DNA of 64,000 nucleotides from Callorhinus ursinus (GCF_003265705.1 NW_020312902.1:11084120-11148119); one strand, 5' to 3'; counted from the first letter of the stretch, positions 22,261 to 33,546 are shown. Numbers and translations: made by a program. The notes: generated by a model from the sequence alone, not told the origin.

Positions 22261-23750
22261 TGCTGCCCAGTAATAGGGACCAACACTAAGCATTTACCCT
22301 TGGGCCATGGAAAGCATTTCCTCTTTATTTTCACACAAATAAAGGTGGGTTGAGGAAACAGAGGTTTACAGAGATATAACATGCACCGAATCACCATGAT
22401 AATAACTAATTTTCAACCAAATTGTGAAAACTGAGTCCTAGTACCTTTAAGAGTATTTAGTTTTGAGGGGATTCTGGGTTTCAATTTCAATTTTTTGTTT
22501 CCTCCTATGACACTGAATTTTCAGTTCATCGCAACATGCACAGAGCCTTTTGCAGTTGGAATAACTTCTTAGGCCTTGGTACAAATCATCTCCCAGCCTT
22601 TAAGATTAGATAATAAAATGTATTTAGTACAGAAGAGACCTAGTCGCTATCTTGATTTATCTCTGCCTGTGGGGGAATTGAAGGGATGAAAAAAATTCAT
22701 CCTCAACCAAACTACATGAAGTTGACATGTAGAAAACATTCTTAGATTCATTTTAACTTCAGGTTGTTCTTCAAGAGGTTAAATCTTTATTCCAGGAGAA
22801 AAAGATAAAAATAAAATTTGATGCTAGATTGCATATGTTATCACCTTATCATAAACACTGTAGACTTGGAAGCAATATCCTCCAGTAGAGATGAGTAAAG
22901 GGAAAATGTGATTTTATTTTTCAATTGTATTTTTAGTAAAAGTACTATACTCAGCTCACATCTGTAAGAAAAAGGGCTTAAGGTACTTAATGTATTTTAA
23001 TTAACACTTACTCTACTAAGGACATAAATAGTATACCAATTTTATTAAGGCGTAGAATAGGAGGAAAATTTGAGGTCTTAGGGTTGAAGTCAGGCCCTGC
23101 TGGTAGTAATGTTTCATGGTGGAGACAGATTTACTAAATGAAAGAATTGGAAACAACACCCAGAAAACACTGTGGGCTGACATTTCAGCAAAAAAAATGC
23201 ATTCTTGCACACCACAGTAGTCCTTGGATTATTCATTTTCTCAATAAGTTTCCATAAAAGAAACCTATCTTGAATACTCTTTCCTACCTTCCTTTCTGGA
23301 TTCATTTACAGGATGTAATTGTGGAGTAGTGTGGAATGAGTGAAGTATGGAAGGTGTATCTCTTTTCTGAACAACATTCTGGTCAACTTTCAAATGATTC
23401 CTAGTTAGATATTTGGACAGCTATCCTTTTGAGACCCAGATACATTTGGGGCATTATAGAAACTATGCTACAAAACAAAAGATTTGTTCTGAGGTGGAGC
23501 TAGGACAAGACCAGTCTTGATATGGGGCAGGATTATGGCCTTGTTCTTAGGTCTTCATACTGGTGGTAATTGCCAGCTATTTGCAAATTTCCGCTCAATA
23601 TAAGGGTGAGTTTTTTTCAGATAACTGGAGTGGGATATCCAAAATGAGCTAGTTTATCTTGAAGACAGTGAATTGAGAAGATTCCTGAATGCTGTGTGTG
23701 AGATGACAAGGCACAAAGCAAGAAACGAGCTAGGAAAATAGCTTAAACTT
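22261..23750. other. Unassigned non-coding sequence
   Basis: No gene or repeat family recognised. Open frames are short and on the antisense strand only. Confidence 0.4.
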
Positions 23751-23754
23751 TAAA

Positions 23755-24147
23755 AAATAGCTTTATTGAAATGTAACTGACATACAAGAAGATGCACATA
23801 CTTAAAATATATAATTTGATAAATTTATTTTGCCATTAAGCATGCAGTCCAGAAGTATTAAGTATGTTACACTATTGTGCAACAGATCTCTAGAACTTTT
23901 TCTTCTTGCAAAACTGGAACTCTATACGCATTAAACAACTCTCCATTTCCCCCTCCCTCCAACCCCTGTAATCACCACTCTGTTTTCTTATTCTATGAAT
24001 TTGACTACTTTAAATCTTGCATATAATTGGAAGCTTAACATATTTGTGTTTTTGTAACTGGCTTATTTCACTTAAGGTAATGTCCTAGGGGTAAATCCAT
24101 GTTGCAGCAGGTGACAAGATTTCCTTCCTTGTTGAGACTGAATAATA

Positions 24148-24195
<48 letters not shown>

Positions 24196-24520
24196 GTTTA
24201 TCCATGTACCCACTGATGGACACTTCAGTTGTTTCCCTATCTTGCCTATTATGAATAATGCTTCTATGAATATGGATGTGTAAATATCTCATTCAAATCC
24301 TGCTTTCAGTTCTTTTGGACATATATAAGCAGAAGTGAAATTTCTGGAGCATATAGTAATTTTATTCTTAAGTTTTTGAGGAACTGCCATACTTTTTCCA
24401 TAGTGGCAGCCCCATTTTATATTTCCACCAACAGTGCACATGGGTTCCAAGTTCTCTACATGCTCACTGACACTCAATATGTTCTTTTTTTTATTATAGT
24501 AGTGATCCTAATGGATTTGA
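23755..24520 (-). mobile_element. Old L1 3' end, antisense, with GT expansion
   Basis: Antisense L1 order: 'tagctttattgaaatgtaactgacatac', 'cagatctctagaactttttc', 'cctgtaatcaccactctgtttt', 'gcttatttcacttaaggtaatgtcc', 'gatggacacttcagttg', 'attatgaataatgcttc' and 'aactgccatactttttccatag'. A (GT)n run at 24151-24194 sits where L1 normally has a short TGTATATATAC stretch. No intact coding. Confidence 0.85.
24151..24194. repeat. (GT)22 microsatellite inside L1
   Basis: An uninterrupted run of about 22 GT units within the antisense L1. It accounts for the histidine-threonine run in the antisense open frame at 24068-24292. Confidence 0.97.
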
Positions 24521-24636
24521 GTTATAAATTTATAACTAGAAAACTTATGAATTGAAAACCATACAATTTTCCAAGTTCAGATTATACCTGACCTTATACA
24601 CATCCACTTCACCTCTTCTTTCCAATTTTCTAACAC

Positions 24637-24790
24637 ATTAATTAGAATAATACATATCCTAAAAACAAGGTTTTTAATATTATATGTGATATGATTATAT
24701 GTGATATAATATAGAAAGATACGGTATGCAGAGAGATGGGGATATAAATAGAGATGATTATATGTCATGGATGATTATATGTCATTGAAT
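24637..24790. repeat. Short degenerate ATGATTATATG repeats
   Basis: Several copies of 'gattatatgtgat' or 'gattatatgtcat' occur in loose tandem (for example near 24683, 24755 and 24770). AT-rich with low complexity. Confidence 0.55.
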
Positions 24791-24829
24791 CCTTATGTAT
24801 AATAAGATATAGTAAACAGAGATAGGATA

Positions 24830-24970
24830 ACTTCCTTGGCAAATTTCCCTATATAGCTGCCTTCTTTCTCTGTCTCACTCCCCATTTCCCTAGGATCACT
24901 TCTCAAATTAACTCCTTCCCTGGAGTCCTTGTCTCAGGGTCTGCTTCTAAGGGAACCAAACTAACACAAG
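24830..24970 (+). repeat. LTR 3' end-like fragment
   Basis: 'ccctaggatcacttctcaaattaactccttccctggagtccttgtctcagggtctgcttctaagggaaccaaactaac' resembles the 3' end of an ancient mammalian ERV LTR (form: cttgtctcagggtctgcttctgggggaacccaa). The family is uncertain. Confidence 0.45.
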
Positions 24971-25420
24971 TACCTAATCATTCTTAATTATTCAGAAATA
25001 TTATTTATTTAAAGTTTAAATTAGAAGGAGTATATTTGATGGGCCTGGCACAGTTCTTGGCAATTAGATTCTGTTTGTTATACTCATCATAAAGTGTGAC
25101 AAGTGACTCATAATCCTTTATCACTCCCAACCACCATCTCTCCTCCTGGAGGAAGAATGATAGCCCTGGAGAGAGCCCTATGCAAATGGAAGTTGAGAAT
25201 CTAGACCTAAGCGAGACCCACAGCAGCACAAGGACCATTTTCTCCATGTCTATTAGCAAATATAAGGGCTATGTTTGACAGTCTCATTTTTCCCTCTGTA
25301 TTTACACTTCTAATCATCAGAAGATGAGCAGTGATGAAAAATAAGAATAATAGAAATTGGAATTAATTCTGTGTAGGTTTAAAGAGTGTTTGACCTCCCT
25401 GAGGCTAACTCCTGGAAAGA
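24971..25420. other. Unassigned non-coding sequence
   Basis: Nothing recognised. Confidence 0.4.
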
Positions 25421-25429
25421 ATTGTGTAG

Positions 25430-25590
25430 AGGGTGGATTTTTCTGTTTGGATGGAATGTGGACTCCTTAAAAGTCAGAACCACACTTTTTTCTTCTTTTC
25501 CTTTTCTGGGATCCAACACAGTACTTGGCATATATGCATGGGTAGAAGTTTTAAAATCTAGCACTGAATCTATAAGCTGTTTATTTCAGT
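25430..25590 (+). repeat. L2-like LINE 3' end
   Basis: 'gaatgtggactccttaaaagtcagaaccacac' followed by 'gggatccaacacagtacttggcatata' fits the L2 3' layout. Diverged. Confidence 0.45.
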
Positions 25591-25597
25591 GACTCAG

Positions 25598-25692
25598 AGT
25601 AGCAGCTGACATTATTGACTGTTTACTCTGTGCTGGGCACCATGTTAAATACTTTATAAACTCATGTAATCTCACAAACACTCTGTCCTTTA
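25598..25692 (-). repeat. MIR fragment, antisense
   Basis: 'cagctgacattattgactgtttactctgtgctgggcaccatgttaaatactttataaactcatgtaatctcacaa' is the antisense MIR 3' half. Confidence 0.65.
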
Positions 25693-25879
25693 TATGTGGC
25701 TGCAAAACAAACTATCCAAAACTAAGTTGCTTCAAACAAAAACAACTAAGCTTCTAAAGCCGGTCATCAGAGGGCACTGGTTTGGGCATATGCAAAGTCA
25801 CCTAGGATGACAGTGATTTTAGCAGCTGTCTCTCTGTCTCTTTCCTGATCTCTCTTCCTCTGTTTCTTTCTCTTTTTTT

Positions 25880-26078
25880 TAATTACTATTATTTTATTTC
25901 TTTTTATTGAAGTATAGTCGATATACAATACTACATTAGTTTCCGTGTACAACGTAGTCCCTTTGACGATGCCATACATTACATGATGCTCTCCATGACG
26001 TGCAGTTACCATACAACATTATTACAATATTATTGATTATATTCCCTACATGGTACTTTACATCCCCGTGACTTATTT
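25880..26078 (-). repeat. L1 3' UTR, antisense (L1MA-like)
   Basis: 'tttttattgaagtatagtcgatatacaatactacattagtttccgtgtacaacgtag' with 'accatacaacattattacaatattattgattatattcccta' and 'catccccgtgac' is the L1MA-type 3' UTR read antisense. A younger L1 3' end follows. Confidence 0.8.
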
Positions 26079-26084
26079 ATTTTT

Positions 26085-26427
26085 ATTTATTTATTTTTAT
26101 TATAATTATAAACATTATAAAAATAATGTTGATCACCATACATCATTAGTTTTTGATGCAGTGTTCCATGATTCATTGTTTGCGTATAACACCCAGTACA
26201 CCATGCAGAACGTGCCCTCTTAAATACCCATCACCAGGCTAACCCATCCCCCTACCCCCCTCCCCTCTAGAACCCTCAGTTTGTTTCTCAGAGTCCATAG
26301 TCTCTCATGGTTCATCTCCCCCTCTGATTTCCCCCCTTCATTTTTCCCTTCCTGCTATCTTCTTTTTCTTCTTTTTTTTTAAGATAATACTGTATTATTT
26401 GTTTCAGAGGTGCAGGTCTGTGATTCT
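26085..26427 (-). mobile_element. Younger L1 3' end, antisense
   Basis: An A/T-rich tail region is followed by 'atgttgatcaccatacatc', 'ttagtttttgatgcagtg', 'ccatcaccaggctaaccc', 'accctcagtttgtttctcag' and 'atttgtttcagaggtgcagg'. It is the same 3' subfamily as the copies at 8.7, 12.5 and 28.05 kb, 5'-truncated after about 340 bp. I could not define a convincing target-site duplication. Confidence 0.85.
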
Positions 26428-27565
26428 TTTAGTATCACACCACCTGTTAATCTCCACTATTTGCTGACTGATTGCCCTATTGTTACTAACAATGCCCTAG
26501 GGCATAAATTGCTACTTAGTCTGGGACAGTTATATTTGAGTCCTTCTACTGAGCAGCTTTTGAGACTAATCTTTGGGGTTTGTTCTGACCTGGGGGGCAG
26601 TGTCTGCTTAGTTGTTTCCGGGCTCTCTCTTCTGAAGGACTACCTCCATCCCTGGGGAAATCGTCAGAGCTACTGATGTGGAGCTGGAGGCTCAGGATCA
26701 GTGTTCAGCTCCTCTGGTAGATATATCCCTACTTTATGAGAAGGGAGCTCTGTGGGGACAGTAACTTTTGGTCTTCCAGGCTTCTCTGTCCAGTATGGAA
26801 CCTCTGCGCTATGAGTGAGCTGCACAAAAACAATTGGGGCCCTATTATTCTTAGCCAGCTACGCCCGAAGTGGAGCCTCTGCTCTATTTGTTGGAGGAGG
26901 GAGAAACACACTTTTGGCCATACTCACCAGAAATTTAGATGCTGCAAGACACAGCTCAAGGCGATGGGGGCTTAGAAATGATTACTCCTCTTCCAGGGGA
27001 AAAAAAAAAAAAAAGGTCAAAGTCATGCCTCATGTCCCATGACGATACCATTGTGCTCAGGTTCTTAACAGTGAGCCGAACTGTCATTGCTGCGACCACT
27101 ACAGCTCTGGACCCTGAAAGTGGCTCTTTCTGCCACTGCCCTCACTAAAATGGAGTTTAAAATGCTTTCCTTCCTGATTTTTGCTTCACTAGCTTTAGAA
27201 CCAAAGTTGAGTGTGGGCGGCTCTGATTTATAGAATCTCGGTTACATACCATAACCTAGCTATAAGAGATGTTGAAGGAGTAATCATTTCATCCCTATAA
27301 TGTGAAGTGAAATTTGCCTTCTACCAATAATTAAGATTCTGCAAGTTCCTTGTAGATGGTAGATAAGGAGTACAGATCTCATTATATGGATCTTTGGAAA
27401 GAATCTGTTGAATTAATGAATAACAGAACTGGGAATAGTTACTAGGAGAGGTTATACTTGCCTGTTAATGTGGATTTCCCTGAGGTTTCTCTCAAGGACG
27501 AAGAGTAGGATCACACTTTCCTCATATTCATAGGTTACCAATGAGGAGAGTGACCTGTTTCATTC
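26428..27565. other. Unassigned sequence, mixed composition
   Basis: 26,430-27,150 is less AT-rich than its surroundings and contains overlapping short open frames (26410-26676, 26736-26975, 26815-27042, 26939-27148). These carry no motif I recognise and shift frame against one another, so I read the stretch as an unidentified degraded element, not a gene. An A run lies at 27000-27014. Confidence 0.35.
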
Positions 27566-27569
27566 TTTT

Positions 27570-28052
27570 CATGAGTCTTTGTCACATACCTTCTCTGTGC
27601 CAGCCATTGTGTTAGGTACTAGGATCAATGGTGAGGACAAACAGACATGTGCTTGGATTGATGGAGATTATAGTCTATTACAGGATAAACATGTTAATTT
27701 TTAAAAAATGTAAACATGTATCTCATAAGTATGAGAATGTGCAACAGGCATATGACCTGGGAAAAAGATTCAGAGAAACTTACCTGAGAAGGAATGGCTG
27801 AACAAAGATCCGAAGGATAAAGAGAAAATAACTTTATAAGAAGGGATATAGGGATGGCAAATAAAAAGTATTCCTCACAGCAGAGGGAAAATACTCGCAA
27901 AGGTCATAAGGAGGTTGAACAAGTTCCCTCTGAAATACTGAAAAGGAGTAGTTGTTGGATGCCAGAGAGGATTTTGTGCAATTTCAGGATGCAAATGGAT
28001 ACAGAGATAAAACAATATTGAGATTTAGAGAGCTTATTAAGGATAGGCACTT
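27570..28052 (+). repeat. Ancient interspersed repeat, family not named (copy C)
   Basis: 'ctctgtgccagccattgtgttaggtactaggatcaatggtgaggacaaacagacatg', 'gattatagtctattacagg', 'cagagaaacttacctgagaaggaatggctgaacaaagatccgaaggat' follow the start of the old dispersed family seen at 2.1 kb. It resumes at 28135-28240 after a tiny L1 insertion. Confidence 0.6.
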
Positions 28053-28122
28053 TTTAAAAAATTTTTTATTGTTATGTTAACCACCATACATCACAACATT
28101 AGTTTTTGATGTCCTGTTCCAT
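28053..28122 (-). mobile_element. Ultra-truncated L1 3' end (about 70 bp)
   Basis: A T/A-rich tail, then 'ttattgttatgttaaccac', 'catacatcacaacattag' and 'tttttgatgtcctgttcc', the extreme 3' end of the carnivoran L1 in antisense. A 12-bp duplication ggataggcactt flanks it (28041-28052 and 28123-28134), proving it is a complete, very short retrotransposition product. Confidence 0.92.
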
Positions 28123-28134
28123 GGATAGGCACTT

Positions 28135-28240
28135 ATCCAAACAACTATGGGAAGTCATTATGGGAAGTCACTGAGGGGTTTCCAGGGGGTTTTCAGAAAA
28201 AGAGGCCTGAATGCAGAGTCAGTCGGCACTACTGACTATT
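28135..28240 (+). repeat. Ancient interspersed repeat (copy C, right part)
   Basis: 'atgggaagtcattatgggaagtcactgaggggtttccagggggttttcag' continues the old repeat interrupted at 28052 (form: caatgggaagccattgaagggttttaagcagg). Confidence 0.5.
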
Positions 28241-29730
28241 GTTGTTACTACTACGCTCCTCATCTTCCCCCTCAAGGCTGTTCTGGGAGTTCCAAATCCT
28301 TTTTTTTTATAAGCTGAACTTTACTCTTCCTCTGTTAATCACATCTGTGTTTTGAGAAGAAAACTCTAGTTCCAGTGAGGAGAATGGCTTAGAGGGTATA
28401 TGAGGACACCAGCTGGGGGATGCTGTCAGACTAGCCTTGGTAAGGGGGGATGGTGGCTCCACCTGGAGCAGTGGCAATAAAGATAGAAACAAAGAACTCG
28501 GTCCTAAACTGGAGCCAAGGGTGATGCTGGACACGTAGGTGGTGAAGGAGGACAGACACCAGCTCTGTATTCACTGAAGCCTAAATTAATTCTGTGCAAG
28601 GGGTAGTAGTGAGAGTCTAACCAGATCATACTTTTCCCAAAATTCATTATCTGCTGCTATTGACTTTAAGCAAAATATATTTATGTTCTCATTATTCTTC
28701 TTTAGTAAAACTCAATGTCCAGTTGATTCAGCAAAATTCTTAATAACTTCTTTGCATTTCTAAACTTGAAAAGTCATCATCTTTTAAATATTTCAGGTAA
28801 AATAGTTATTTACTAGGAATCATATTTTTTGAATCCACAATTATCTCATTAAATATCACTAGCTTTAACATGTTCAAAATCTAAGATCTGTACAACAAAT
28901 AATATATTTGGTTTAATAAGTATAATAATTTCCTCTAAATTATTTAAGGTGTAGGAGAGAAATTTATTTGAACCAAAAAGCTCTGGTCTTTATTTTTAGA
29001 TGACATCTCCTCTGGTAAAAGTCAGACAGAACTTATCTGTCATCGCGAAGTGAGGCAGCAATAGATTAAGTACCTTGTTTCCTGTGGAGTATTAATATAT
29101 GTGAACATATATGTATGTTTTTAATTTGTGCATATGGTGTGTGTATGACAGAGAGAGAGTGTGTGCATAGAGAATGGAGCTTGTCATAAAAGAAGTGTGT
29201 TTCCCCAACAGGTAACCTAAAGTTGAATGATTATACATGTGAGTCTCAGTGGCCAGGAGATGTAATGAGTTGTTGCCTTTGTGGCATGGATTCTTTCTAC
29301 CCTGATCCCATGCCCCATAGTATCCCTCTCCGGTCTCTATCTCAATACATGAAATGTCTTTGTGTTAAATAGAAATACTCCTTAGAGAGGTGTTGCAGGA
29401 AATTTGGGTCAAATCTTAGATGCTTGATGAGATCATAATTACAGATCTTCTGTATTTGCCAATGGTGGAGAATAAATCACAGGAGCCATGGGAGCTTTGA
29501 GGGATGACATATCAAAATCATAAATTTGGGGTCCATGGTTCTTCTGGGAACTACAATGGACAAGTATAGGGTACTGGACACTTGTTAGTGAATAATGATT
29601 GTGAGAACAGGTAACCAAAACAAATTTAGCTAATTTCTCAAAATTGTGGGGGCCAGCCCTGCCTACTATCTTGAGAGTCTTCCAAAGGCTTATCAAAGCT
29701 CACCTTTTTAGAAACAAATGTGTGTTCCTT
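28241..29730. other. Unassigned non-coding sequence
   Basis: No gene recognised. A short 'cagagagagagtgtgtg' patch lies near 29149. Open frames at 28307-28534 and 29439-29696 (antisense) have no motif. Confidence 0.4.
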
Positions 29731-29734
29731 CAGA

Positions 29735-29805
29735 GGACAGTGCTTTTCAGAGTATGGTCTCCAGACCATCAGCATAAACATCACCATGGAACAACATTCA
29801 CCACA
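29735..29805 (-). repeat. MER5-like DNA transposon fragment
   Basis: 'cagtgcttttcagagtatggtctccagaccatcagcataaacatcaccatgg' matches a MER5-type end (form: agtggttctcaaagtgtggtccccagaccagcagcatcagcatcacctggg). Confidence 0.6.
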
Positions 29806-30132
29806 CACATTTGGAAGTAAAATATACTACAGAATATTTTAGGGAAATCGGAAAAGAGCTCTGAGTGCATAGTCAGCCATCTTTGGAAGCTCTGTACTTC
29901 TATGTCTGTTTCTCCTCTCCTCCCTCTGGGACTATCCTGGGAGTTCCAAATTCTTTTCCTTTATAAGCTGAGCATTACTCTTACCTGGCATCAGGCACTC
30001 AGTCTCACTTTCTACACCTAACCCCTAATAAAAATGATCCAATTATTCAGTCTCCCAGCAAGAAGGAGGCTGATGCTTGTTGTCAATGTAAGCAGTTTAC
30101 TGTGCTTCATTCCATTCTCCTACTTCCTTTCC

Positions 30133-30255
30133 TAGATTGAATGCTACCTGGGAGCCAGGACTGTGTCTGCCTTACCCACTCCTCTATTCCCAACAGTATG
30201 TCTGGCACATAATTCTGGGAATAAATTGTTGAACAAGTAGATGAATAAATGCAAA
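30133..30255 (+). repeat. L2-like LINE 3' end
   Basis: 'agattgaatgctacctgggagccaggactgtgtctgccttacccactcctctattcccaacagtatgtctggcacataattctgggaataaattgttgaac' is a good L2 3' end. Confidence 0.75.
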
Positions 30256-30354
30256 GTTAATGATTAAATTAGGGGAATATCATCCACCTATGGAAGTGAC
30301 TAGAGTCTTTGGCTTTATGATATTCTTAGTCAATAAACTCATGGGTTGGTCAGC

Positions 30355-30625
30355 CCTGCAGGGAGATCATTCAAGGTAATGAGGGGGAAGGAAAGACAAT
30401 GCACATGTAAAACAGAAAATGGTGATAAGCTAGTGGAGAGTAATATGTGTACTGGGAAAATGTGAGATCCAAGAGCAGACAAGTACAAACTGTGGTTGCA
30501 GATGCCTGTGTCAGAAGACTGAAGGCAAAGGCATTTGGGCCCATACCTGAGAGTGTAATAAGCCACTATAGGCTCTTGAGCAGAAGAATGACATGATATC
30601 AACTTTGGCTAATTCTTTTTAGCCA
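30355..30625 (+). repeat. Ancient interspersed repeat, family not named (copy D)
   Basis: 'caaaggcatttgggcccatacctgagagtgtaataagccactataggctcttgagcagaagaatgacatgatatcaactttgg' resembles the old dispersed family of copy A (form: ggaagccattgaaggttttaagcaggggagtgacatgatctg). All four copies lie on the same strand. Confidence 0.45.
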
Positions 30626-30668
30626 AATCTAAGCTCCACCCACAACTACCTTGTGGTGGAGCTTAGAT
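30604..30668. repeat. Two adjacent inverted repeats (hairpins)
   Basis: First: arms tttggcta (30604-30611) and tagccaaa (30620-30627). Second: 30627-30645 pairs with 30651-30668 as an 18-bp stem with one bulged C and a 5-base loop (ctacc). The second stem is GC-mixed, not simple repeat. It lies at the seam between copy D and a MIR fragment. Confidence 0.85.
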
Positions 30669-30800
30669 AATGTTTCCAAAGATAACAGAACTGAGGTTCA
30701 GAGAGGCTATGTAATTTTTCCAAGGTCATTGAGCAAGTGAAAGACAGACATGAGATCCATCCCAGAGTCCCTCACTCCAAGACCACTGCCCTTGAAAGAA
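30669..30800 (-). repeat. MIR fragment, antisense
   Basis: 'agaactgaggttcagagaggctatgtaatttttccaaggtcattgagcaagtgaaagacag' and 'ccaagaccactgccctt' follow the antisense MIR order. Confidence 0.7.
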
Positions 30801-31448
30801 AGATTAATCAGTCAGTAATGTGTGAAGAGGCACAACTTTCAGAAAAAAAAGTTACTGGTCCTAAGGTGGCCCTCTCTTTCCTAATAAGTGGAAGGAAATG
30901 GGAGGGGTAGGTGTGAAACTCTCAGTAGGTAAAGACTGCACATAACAAATGCTCACAAAGGCTCAGGCTCCCAGTTCACTATGAACTAACTGACTAAGGG
31001 CAGTCCGTGATCCACTCTATACTCTTACAGCATCTCCCTTCTCTGGACTGTGAATCATGTCTCTGAGAAATCACAGCAGGGCAGGCGAGGCGCAAAATGA
31101 ATGTTTCGTCCCTGAATGTGAGCCAATGCTGACACTCCAGTCAGTCCCTAATGATTCTCTGTCTGAGTTTCTACCCACTTTGAGGTTTCTTGATTTCCTG
31201 CATGGTCTCTAACCAACATGTGGTCCCAGAGTGCAATTGTGACATTAGGGAAGGGTGAGGTAGCAAAACAAAGAGAAGAAGGTGGGGAAAAAAAGGTAGC
31301 TATCCACTGTTCAGTGACTTGATCCACATGTTTATATGGACACACAGCAGGGATCTACCTCGTGGTCAGACATTTCTATGGGACTCTGCACAGGCCCCAT
31401 ATCAGTAATGATTAGAGAACAGTGTTAGGGGACCCATCGGGTCAGGCT
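30801..31448. other. Unassigned non-coding sequence
   Basis: Nothing recognised. Confidence 0.4.
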
Positions 31449-31449
31449 G

Positions 31450-31921
31450 CCATTTTTAAAAATTTGAATATAGTTGACACACAATGTTACATTAGTTTCA
31501 AGTGTACAACATAGTGATTCAACAAGCTTATACAGTATGTTATGCTTACCACATGTGTAGTCACCATCTGTCATCATACAATGCTATTAAAATATTATTG
31601 ACTACATTCTTTATGCTGTGCCTTTTATTCCCATGACTTAGTCATTCTGTAGCTGGAAGCCTATATCTCCCAGTCCTTCATCCATTGTGCCCATCTGCCA
31701 ACCCCCTCCCCTCTCGCAACCATCAGTTTGTTTTCTGTACTTACAAGTCTGATTCTGCTTTTTCTTTGCTTATTCATTTTTTTCTAGATTCCACATATGA
31801 AGGAAATCATGGTATTTGTCTTTCTCAGTCTGATTTCTTTCACTTAGCATAATACTCTCTAGAGGTCCATCCATGTTGTCACAAATAGCGTGATCCAATC
31901 CTTTTTTATGGTTGTGTGATA

Positions 31922-31960
<39 letters not shown>

Positions 31961-32055
31961 CACATCTTCCTTGTCCATTCTTCTATTGATGGACACAGGT
32001 TGCTTCCATATTTTGGTTATTGTAAATAACGCTGCAGCAAACATAAAGGTACATA
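31450..32055 (-). mobile_element. L1 3' end, antisense (L1MA-like), with GT expansion
   Basis: 'gaatatagttgacacacaatgttacattagtttcaagtgtacaac', 'caaccatcagtttgttttctg', 'attccacatatgaaggaaatcatgg', 'ctctagaggtccatccatgttgtc', 'gatggacacaggttgcttcc' and 'aacgctgcagcaaacataaagg' are antisense L1 landmarks. A (GT)n run sits at the same internal position as in the 24.15-kb copy. Non-coding. Confidence 0.88.
31924..31959. repeat. (GT)18 microsatellite inside L1
   Basis: An uninterrupted run of about 18 GT units replaces the short TGTATATATAC stretch of the L1. Confidence 0.97.
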
Positions 32056-32429
32056 CTTATTTTTTAAATTAGTATTTTTGTTTTCAGCCTGCTATTTTGA
32101 TTCAAAGAAGGTAAGAACCACTCAGAGGATGTCTCTAAATGTCCACTTTGTCTGGTTAGTCTCTAATCAAGCATGGCTTTTGTTGACAATTCCATGAGGT
32201 TTCTTTCTTTCAGTATTCCTAGAGGCATTGCATACTCATAGTTTCTTGTTTACATGGAATATATCTCTCTGTCAGCTAAATCTCTCTGCTAGAGATGAGA
32301 AATGGCCCTTGCCACCGTTAGATGGGTGCTAAGAATGAGGAATATTAGCTTCTACTTGAGTTTCAAGAGTAGAACTGGGATATTCATGGAAGCAATAGAA
32401 ATAATTATATTCACATTATTGGTTCTAAA

Positions 32430-32665
32430 TGTATTTCTCATTTACCAATGCATTTTTATGAGCCAGGCACTGAGCTAAATTATTTTTACATATTATTGTT
32501 AATCCTTACCACACACTTGTAAGTAAATGTTATGTTTTCCTGTTTTTCAGTAAAAGAAACAGAATTAGAGAACTGAGCTGACTTGTCTAAGATCCTTCAG
32601 CTCATACATGGTAAAATTAGGATTAAGACTTCAGTTTATCTGTCTGAAATCTTAATACTTCCTAC
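32430..32665 (-). repeat. MIR SINE, antisense, nearly full length
   Basis: 'atgagccaggcactgagctaaattatttttacatattattgttaatccttaccacac', 'gagaactgagctgacttgtctaagatccttcagctcatac' and 'ttcctactgcatca' follow the antisense MIR order. Confidence 0.75.
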
Positions 32666-33327
32666 TGCATCACTCACACTGAAATTTCAATCAACAAAAA
32701 TTCAGAGGTTGGTTCACAGTGAGGCTTTATTTGAAGTCAGGAAAATTCAGTGTATTCTATGTGTCCTGTTTCCAGATCATAAGGTGTTGTGGTTGATTTT
32801 TCCATAATTGTCATGCCTGATTATTTTTCCACAGAAAAAGTCACATAGAGCAAAACATTATATAGTATTTCTATCATATGACTTAAGAAAATTATAGTCA
32901 GGGTTTTTTCTTTCATATTTTACTCTTTAGCCATAAAGTACTAAAAGGTGTGTCTATATTCAGGATAGTTTCCTTCTCAGAGAGAAGCCAGACAAGGAAG
33001 GAACCCAAGTGAGTAGAAACTGGATAATCTTGGCCTCCATAGTATAGACATAAAATGGTGTTATTCCAAAGATCAGAGCATCCCTTATTACATTTCAGTG
33101 GAAGAGAAGATCAGCAGAGTGGCTACAAGGTGTAACAAAATGGAAATGACTAGGGCATCAGGATGCCGGTGATCTAGCCCTAAAGTTTCTCCTACCTCCC
33201 TGAGGTGAGGGAGGTTTCTTCTCTTTGGGACTCCTGGAGTCTCATGTAAAAAGAATAGTTTGTTTAATTCACATTTATATCTATTTAAATTTCAGACAAA
33301 ATATCTAGCAAAATTAAATCCTTATTT
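32666..33327. other. Unassigned non-coding sequence
   Basis: Nothing recognised. Confidence 0.4.
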
Positions 33328-33344
33328 GAAAAAGACTAAGTATA

Positions 33345-33546
33345 GGGGTGCCTGGGTGGCTCAGTCGGTTAAGCAGCTGACTTTGGTTCAGATTATGATA
33401 CAGGGGTCCTGGAGTCAAGCCCTCAGTGGGGCTCCCTGACACTCTCTCCTTCTGCGCCTCCCCCCACATGCACACACACACAAACACTCTCTCTCTTTCT
33501 TTAGCTTGCTTCTCTCTCAAGTAAATAAATAAAATCTTAAAAAAAA
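33345..33546 (+). mobile_element. Can-SINE, full length
   Basis: Starts ggggtgcctgggtggctcag; its pyrimidine tract has a CA-rich internal expansion ('acatgcacacacacacaaac') and the tail is AATAAATAAAATCTT. A perfect 17-bp duplication gaaaaagactaagtata flanks it (33328-33344 and 33547-33563). Confidence 0.96.
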
